Origin: Fimbriimonadaceae bacterium
GTDB lineage: Bacteria > Armatimonadota > Fimbriimonadia > Fimbriimonadales > Fimbriimonadaceae
Length of the DNA: 64,000 nucleotides
Assembly: GCA_019187105.1 (NCBI GenBank)
Contig: JABAQM010000001.1
Coordinates: 3,192,734-3,256,733 of the forward strand
Direction of reading: 5' to 3'
Every line of letters starts with the position of its first letter. Positions within the stretch are counted from its first letter, which is position 1. A program made the position numbers and the translations under genes. The notes beneath the pieces were generated by a model. That model worked only from the letters and a program-made list of their open reading frames with translations, searched no databases and was not told the DNA's origin. Shown one piece after another: positions 59,390-64,000 of the stretch.

Positions 59390-59953
59390 ATGTGGATTGC
59401 ACTGGTTATCATCGCTCTGCTGGTCGTCTACGGCATCGTCACGTATAACGGCCTCGTCTCACTCCGACAGCAAACGGGAAATGCCTGGGGCCAAATCGAT
59501 GTGCAGCTTAAGCGTCGATATGACCTGATTCCGAATCTAGTCGAGACCGTAAAAGCCTACATGGCCCATGAGAAGGACACTCTTGAGCGGGTGATTCAGG
59601 CCCGCAACAGAGCCCTTGGCGCAACCACAATTGGTGAAAAGGCCGCTGCCGAAACGGCTGTTGCGAGTGCCCTCAGTGGCCTCTTTGCTCTTTCCGAATC
59701 GTATCCGCAGCTGCGAGCAAGTGAGAACATGCAGCAGCTTCACGAAGAGCTGACCAGTACCGAAAACAAGATCGCCTTTAGTCGGCAGTACTACAACGAT
59801 GTGGTAACGGCCTACAACACCAAGATCCAGCAGTTCCCCTCGAGCATTTTTGCCAACATGGGTGGCTTCAAGATGCGAGAACTGTTCGAGATCGAGAGCC
59901 CAGCCATGCGGGAAACGGTCAAGGTCGACTTTTCAACCGGTACGCCCGGATAG
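59390..59953 (+). CDS. LemA family protein
   Basis: This 187-residue protein has an N-terminal transmembrane helix (WIALVIIALLVVYGIVTYN) and the LemA signature TGNAWGQIDVQLKRRYDLIPNLVETV, quoted as QIDVQLKRRYDLIPNLV. Helices follow with SENMQQLHEELTSTENKI and FSRQYYNDVVTAYN. The function of the family is unknown; it is often near TPM- or M48-type genes, but here CapA-like and flagellar genes follow. Its 3' end overlaps the convergent CapA-like gene by 35 bp. Confidence 0.95.
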   Translation: MWIALVIIALLVVYGIVTYNGLVSLRQQTGNAWGQIDVQLKRRYDLIPNLVETVKAYMAHEKDTLERVIQARNRALGATTIGEKAAAETAVASALSGLFALSESYPQLRASENMQQLHEELTSTENKIAFSRQYYNDVVTAYNTKIQQFPSSIFANMGGFKMRELFEIESPAMRETVKVDFSTGTPG

Positions 59954-60944
59954 GCAGGTCCTTCGATTCTTTCGAGGGGTACGCCTGACGGAGCTTCGTT
60001 GAAAGGCCCTTGAAGCCACCGTCGCCGGCGGTCGGTTTGACCTTCCCGCCCGAGATTGAACATCCTCTTGCCTCAAGGGCTTTCAAGCGAGTGCCCTCAA
60101 AGCTGGCCACGAAGACAGCCGTAGAACCTGGGCGAGGTGAGATGAGATTTCCCATCGAGTAGAGGATCGACTTACCCTTATAGAGCTCACCGCCTTGCAG
60201 GACATGAGGGTGGGCGCCGGCGACCATGTCCGCGCCGGCATCAACGAGTGCTCGGCCCAGTGCTACCTGGTAGGTAGAAGGCAGGGCTTTCTTCTCGATC
60301 CCCCAATGGGGCGCAACAATGAGGAAGTCGCAGTCTTGGCGCGCACTGGACACGATCGTTCGTAGCCTTGAAGTCGCTTTCTGGTCGATCGATCCTCCTA
60401 GATCAAGTGCGGCCACTCCGGGTCGGGTCGGTGTCGAAGGCGTGCAGGCCCCAAGCCCGCCCGTTGACATAAACGCGAGCACCGAGAGTACGCCCACTCG
60501 AACTCCGGATGAAGTCGTAAACCTCGCCGTGTTCCACGACTCCTCGTCGAATTCACCTGCACCAGAGTGCTCGATACCCTTGGATTCGAGGAGGTTCAGC
60601 ATCTGCGAAAGTCCGGGCCATCCATAGTCCATCGCGTGGTTGTTGCCCAGGGTCACGATATCGACACCGCAGCCCACGAGCCGGCCAATGTGACCGGGAT
60701 CGGCGCGCAAGACGAACTGGCGCTTGGCCTTTCGGTCACCAAGGGACTTCCTCGAGGTTGCCTTTCCCCGGTTGGTGAGCGGAATTTCAAGGTTGACGAC
60801 AGCCACGTCGGCATCCCAGAAATAGTGCTTCACGGCCGACAACGGTCTTGCCTTGACTCCAATGCCGTTCAGCATCACGTCCCCGCCGAGTGCGAGTGTC
60901 CAGGGGGAACCTAAAATGGCCCCTGCGATGCAGGCAGCAATCAT
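59919..60944 (-). CDS. CapA family protein (calcineurin-like metallophosphatase)
   Basis: The protein has 341 residues from ATG 60944, opening with a signal-like segment (MIAACIAGAILGSPWTLA). Motifs are ALGGDVMLNGIGV, VVNLEIPLTN, TLGNNHAMDYGWPGL, IVAPHWGIEK and AGAHPHVLQGGELYKG, all of the CapA/PGA_cap clade. Members support poly-gamma-glutamate or wall-linked polymer synthesis, though many have no known substrate. The frame opens to 61142 but the extension overlaps the flagellar start. The 3' end overlaps lemA by 35 bp on the opposite strand. Confidence 0.9.
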   Translation of the reverse strand: MIAACIAGAILGSPWTLALGGDVMLNGIGVKARPLSAVKHYFWDADVAVVNLEIPLTNRGKATSRKSLGDRKAKRQFVLRADPGHIGRLVGCGVDIVTLGNNHAMDYGWPGLSQMLNLLESKGIEHSGAGEFDEESWNTARFTTSSGVRVGVLSVLAFMSTGGLGACTPSTPTRPGVAALDLGGSIDQKATSRLRTIVSSARQDCDFLIVAPHWGIEKKALPSTYQVALGRALVDAGADMVAGAHPHVLQGGELYKGKSILYSMGNLISPRPGSTAVFVASFEGTRLKALEARGCSISGGKVKPTAGDGGFKGLSTKLRQAYPSKESKDLPIRAYRLKSRP

Positions 60945-61057
60945 GTGAAGATCATGACGCAGCACCCTGCAGAAACGCCGTGCGGAGCCGATATTTCTGA
61001 TGAGCCCGGCCAGCAATGTTCGGGATCCGATTCTAGGATGGAATCGCTTGCGAACGG

Positions 61058-61450
61058 ATGCGCGAGGGCAACTTCGTGCGAATTCTGGACAACCTATACG
61101 AACCACACCTGGGTCGGCTACAGCAGTCGATGGCCCTGGCATCCAAGCGGCAAAGCCTGCTAACCGCCAATCTTGCGAATGTGAACACGCCTGGCTACAA
61201 GCGCCAGGACATGGATTTTCACTTGGTGCTGGACTCGTTCACCGAGAAATTTCCGCGGCTCGCCGAATGGAAGCATCTTGGCGAGGGCAACGTAACCACC
61301 GGCGGCGCAATCCGCATCGACGGCAATGGCGTCGATATGGAACGGGAAGTCGTGGGTCTTGCCGAAACGGAGCTCCGATTTGAAGCGCTTACGCAGGCTA
61401 CGGCTGGATACTTCGCCGGGCTTAAGAACGTGATTCGGGAGGGTAGATAA
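61058..61450 (+). CDS. flgB: flagellar basal-body rod protein FlgB
   Basis: This ~130-residue proximal rod protein has the N-terminal rod motif with ALASKRQSLLTANLANVNTPGYKRQDMDF, quoted as SLLTANLANVNTPGYKRQD, and a C-terminal helix ELRFEALTQATAGYF. The start is ATG 61058; a GTG six codons on (61076) is possible. Its TAA stop overlaps the flgC ATG. It is the first gene of the flagellar operon running to the window end. Confidence 0.93.
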   Translation: MREGNFVRILDNLYEPHLGRLQQSMALASKRQSLLTANLANVNTPGYKRQDMDFHLVLDSFTEKFPRLAEWKHLGEGNVTTGGAIRIDGNGVDMEREVVGLAETELRFEALTQATAGYFAGLKNVIREGR

Positions 61451-61839
61451 TGTCTCTAAACTCTGCCATGCGCGTCAGCGCAACCGGCCTGACCGCCGAG
61501 CGATTTCGAATGGATGTCATTTCCGTGAATATCGCCAACGCGAACAGCTCCCGGGTCAACGGCAAGGAACCGTATCGTCGTCGCGACGTCGAGTTGATCG
61601 GAGACGCCAACGGCGTAAAGATCAGTCGCATCGTCGAGGACAAGGGCCCTTTCGTGATGAAGTTTGAACCTGGCAACCCTAATGCCGATGCGGAAGGAAT
61701 GGTCCTCTACAGCAATGTGGAGCCCGTAAGCGAGATGGTCAACATGATCGGCGCCAGCCGGGCATACGAAGCCAACATCGCGGCATTCAACGCTGTAAAG
61801 GGCATGATTCGGAGCGCACTGACAATCGGCAAGGTCTAA
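61450..61839 (+). CDS. flgC: flagellar basal-body rod protein FlgC
   Basis: This 129-residue proximal rod protein has SLNSAMRVSATGLTAERFRM, SVNIANANSSRVNG and the C-terminal NVEPVSEMVNMIGASRAYEA, which are typical. It begins at the last base of the flgB stop and ends 2 bp before fliE. The protein sits in the periplasmic rod between the MS ring and FlgF/FlgG. Confidence 0.95.
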   Translation: MSLNSAMRVSATGLTAERFRMDVISVNIANANSSRVNGKEPYRRRDVELIGDANGVKISRIVEDKGPFVMKFEPGNPNADAEGMVLYSNVEPVSEMVNMIGASRAYEANIAAFNAVKGMIRSALTIGKV

Positions 61840-61841
61840 CG

Positions 61842-62135
61842 ATGCGCATCAATCCCACGCAATCCGGCCTGGCAGGACCTGCCGGCCCGGCAAAGCCACA
61901 GACTGGAAGTTCTGAGGACTTTGGGCAAACCCTGATGGACGTCCTGAAGGAGGTCAATTCGATCCAGGCGGATAGCCGCCGGGTCCAGACCGACTTTATG
62001 ACGGGTCAGAACGGCGTGGAATACCACGACCTCATGATTGCGATGGAGAAGGCGAGCGTTGCGATGCAGCTTACGTTGCAGGTTCGCAATAAGCTCCTCG
62101 AAGCCTATCAGGAGATCAATCGGATTCAGATCTGA
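61842..62135 (+). CDS. fliE: flagellar hook-basal body complex protein FliE
   Basis: This 97-residue rod-to-MS-ring adaptor has a disordered N-terminus rich in Pro/Gly, then FGQTLMDVLKEVNSIQADS and the conserved C-terminal HDLMIAMEKASVAMQLTLQV with NKLLEAYQEI. It begins 2 bp after flgC, and the next gene, fliF, starts 49 bp later. Confidence 0.94.
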   Translation: MRINPTQSGLAGPAGPAKPQTGSSEDFGQTLMDVLKEVNSIQADSRRVQTDFMTGQNGVEYHDLMIAMEKASVAMQLTLQVRNKLLEAYQEINRIQI

Positions 62136-62184
62136 TTCATCGCACGGGTCGTTTTGGGTTCCGCGCTCCGCTTAGCTCGCGCTT

Positions 62185-63951
62185 ATGGGAACGCTTCTAC
62201 TTAGGTTAAGGACGTGGTGGGAAACCTCGGACCGCACGCAGAAGGTTGTGACGGTCTTTGGGGGATCGTTTTTAGTCATTCTGCTCGCCGGTGTCGCCTA
62301 TACGGCGAGCCGGCCCAAGATGGAACTGCTGTTTGGTGGTTTGACCGCTGCTGACCAGGGGATGGTCATCGAGGAACTCCGCAACATCGGAATCGCCACG
62401 ACGATCGACGCTCAAGGGAACGTCCTTGTCCCATCCGACAAGCTGCCCGAGGCGCGCGCAAAGCTGGCCATGAACGGCAAGACGCCTCGATCGGGATCTG
62501 GTGGCTTTACGGAGCTGCCTCCATGGGGTGGATTGAACATGACACCCAGTGTCGAGCGTGAGAAGCTCCGGGCCGGCTTGGAGGCGGAATTAGCATCAAC
62601 GATCAGCGCCATTAACGGCATCGATTCGGCGAAGGTCCACCTCTCCATGGGTGACGATGCGCCATTCGCCATCGAGCGTAGACCACCGACGGCCAGCATT
62701 ACGGTTGTAGAAGAGCCTGGCTTCACCATTTCCGGTGAGCAGGCGAAAGCCGTTGCAATGCTCGTGGCTCGCGCCGTCAGCGGCATGGATACAAAGGACG
62801 TGACGGTCATGACCGGACGCGGCCAGCTTGTCTGGGACGGCCTGGAAGACTCCGGGTCCTCTGGTTTGGCGGCAAAGCGCGTCGAGGCCCAGAACCTGGA
62901 AGCCAAACGGATCGAGCGGGAGCTCCAGCGCAAACTTGACACCGCATTTGGAGTCGGCAATACCGTCGCCACGGTTGTTCTCACCCTGGACTTCGATAAG
63001 AAGCATGTGGAAGCGGTAGAGAACACGCCCAGCGAGGCGCCCCGGGTTCAGGAAAAGAACAAAGAAACGATGAAAGCAGGCTCCAAGTCGCCAACGGGAT
63101 CGGGTGTTGCAGGAGCGATCAGCAACAACCCTGCGGCCCCCGCCGGAAATAGTGGAGCGGGCGCGGATGGACAGGCCTACGAAAGCAGCCAGGAAGCAAC
63201 CGAATTCGAAGTCAATACGAAGAAGTCATCCATCGACGAAGCAGCCGGCGATGTCGAATCGATGGCGATCAACGTCCTGGTCGATGGCGAGAAGGTCACC
63301 GACGTGGCGTCGGTGGAGAGCTTCCTCGCCGGCTATCTGGGACCCAAGTCGTCCGATACGGCCAAGTACAAGGCCACTGTAACCTCAGCCAAGTTCGACC
63401 GAAGTGCCCAGGCCGCGGCGACGAAGGCCGGTGCGGAGGCTAGCGGCCGTCAGCGCGTGGAACAGATTCTCGCGATCCTCCCGGTCGCCGCCCTGCTCGT
63501 GGTCGGTTTCCTGGTGATGAAGTCCATGGTCAAGGTTGCCAAGTCCCAGAATGTCATGGTTCAAGCGCTGCCCGACGGCACCCTGGTGGCGGCGCCAGGG
63601 GCTGCCTTTCCGCAAGGTGCGCTCGGCGCCGGTGCCGGGAAGGCGGTTGCCTTGCCGGCGGGCGGATCCATCACCCAGGCAGAAATGCAGCAGGCCATGC
63701 AGACCCGGCGAGCGGTTCCCAAGGCTCTCTCGCTGCAAGACGACGAGGAAGAGTACGACGATGACGAGTATGGCCAGGGGAAGAAAAAGCGCCGGTCGGT
63801 AAGTTTCGTCGACACCGGCGAACTCGAAACCATCGAGGCCATTCGTGAAAAGGTGAACGTCCAGTTGGAGCAAATTAAGAAGCTCGCGGTCGATCGGCCG
63901 GAAACCGTAGCAATGCTGCTCAAGACCTGGATGCTGGAGGAACGGCGATGA
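62185..63951 (+). CDS. fliF: flagellar MS-ring protein FliF
   Basis: This 588-residue inner-membrane protein has TM1 (FGGSFLVILLAGVAYTAS), RBM domains (LFGGLTAADQGMVIEELRNI; GLEAELASTISAINGIDSAK), a disordered Gly/Ala/Ser region (~residues 300-345), TM2 (ILAILPVAALLVVGFLVMK, ~430-450) and a C-terminal FliG-binding segment (VDRPETVAMLLKTWM). It forms the MS ring. It overlaps fliG by 4 bp (ATGA). Confidence 0.96.
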   Translation: MGTLLLRLRTWWETSDRTQKVVTVFGGSFLVILLAGVAYTASRPKMELLFGGLTAADQGMVIEELRNIGIATTIDAQGNVLVPSDKLPEARAKLAMNGKTPRSGSGGFTELPPWGGLNMTPSVEREKLRAGLEAELASTISAINGIDSAKVHLSMGDDAPFAIERRPPTASITVVEEPGFTISGEQAKAVAMLVARAVSGMDTKDVTVMTGRGQLVWDGLEDSGSSGLAAKRVEAQNLEAKRIERELQRKLDTAFGVGNTVATVVLTLDFDKKHVEAVENTPSEAPRVQEKNKETMKAGSKSPTGSGVAGAISNNPAAPAGNSGAGADGQAYESSQEATEFEVNTKKSSIDEAAGDVESMAINVLVDGEKVTDVASVESFLAGYLGPKSSDTAKYKATVTSAKFDRSAQAAATKAGAEASGRQRVEQILAILPVAALLVVGFLVMKSMVKVAKSQNVMVQALPDGTLVAAPGAAFPQGALGAGAGKAVALPAGGSITQAEMQQAMQTRRAVPKALSLQDDEEEYDDDEYGQGKKKRRSVSFVDTGELETIEAIREKVNVQLEQIKKLAVDRPETVAMLLKTWMLEERR

Positions 63952-64000
63952 AGCGAGCCCAGATGCTCGACTTGACGCCGAAGAAGAAGGCGGCGCTTGT
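63948..64000 (+). CDS. fliG: flagellar motor switch protein FliG, N-terminus (cut by window end)
   Basis: ATG 63948 overlaps the fliF stop (ATGA). The first residues read MKRAQMLDLTPKKKAAL, like the start of FliG ('lt..qKAAilli'). Only 53 nt are inside the window. The call rests on gene order fliF-fliG and this N-terminus. Confidence 0.75.
   Translation, partial: MKRAQMLDLTPKKKAAL

Noticed and set aside
1-64000. transposase, integrase or prophage genes
   Set aside because: None was seen on either strand; the only mobility hint is the direct repeat pair around the ankyrin gene.

Overview
The window looks like chromosomal DNA of a free-living, flagellated, didermic bacterium of high G+C content. 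The best lineage guess is Armatimonadota (Fimbriimonas-like). This rests on a DUF1559-type prepilin with an ILFPVFAQAKAAAKK helix, large secreted subtilases, frequent TTG and GTG starts behind strong Shine-Dalgarno sequences, and a flagellar basal-body operon. The lineage is an inference from gene style. No rRNA is present and no database search was run.

Region 1 (1-9300) is accessory in character. It holds the tail of an FRG-domain gene, an unknown 222-residue protein, a small zinc-ribbon membrane protein, a hairpin-rich gap, a fibronectin-III-like protein, and an ankyrin plus Kelch-like protein. That last gene lies between two ~230-bp direct repeats, both derived from the 3' end of the neighbouring hybrid histidine kinase gene. 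A secreted protein, a DUF5661 protein, a small K+-channel-like membrane protein and a tRNA-Glu(CTC) follow.

Region 2 (9300-14000) has a penicillin-acylase-family hydrolase, a small membrane protein, NAD synthetase and a flavoprotein of the HI0933/BaiN family.

Region 3 (14060-31218) is an exopolysaccharide locus. The plus-strand genes run: WecG/TagA glycosyltransferase, gmd, fcl, a 40-codon small ORF, a Wzc-like co-polymerase, a Wzy/ligase-like protein, a Wzx flippase, a methyltransferase-like protein and three GT4 glycosyltransferases. A minus-strand operon (ROK kinase, 48-residue ORF, ugd, epimerase) supplies sugar nucleotides. A prepilin gene and a second WecG/TagA glycosyltransferase close the locus. 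The Wzc-like protein keeps its transmembrane and coiled-coil parts but has lost the Walker A lysine and the C-terminal tyrosine cluster, so it is probably a pseudokinase. No initiating phosphoglycosyl transferase and no Wza are visible.

Region 4 (31215-45600) has a cobalamin adenosyltransferase, a LolA-like protein and feoAB. The minus-strand operon moxR-DUF58-transglutaminase-holA follows, then tatA, a pilin-like membrane-anchored protein, and the operon selA / small ORF / GH65-like lipoprotein / polysaccharide deacetylase.

Region 5 (45600-64000) has two paralogous subtilases with TTG starts, lepA, an AraC-type regulator with an unrecognised N-terminal domain, phoU, the tightly overlapped operon purL-TPR-nadK-oppF-like ATPase, a lipoprotein, lemA, a CapA-family protein and the flagellar operon flgB-flgC-fliE-fliF-fliG (cut by the window end).

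The best leads for undescribed biology are the K+-channel-like protein with a GMGP filter, the degenerate Wzc with its in-frame upstream small ORF, the repeat-flanked ankyrin/Kelch gene, and the shared leader style (hairpin, strong SD, TTG start) of the secreted-protein genes.
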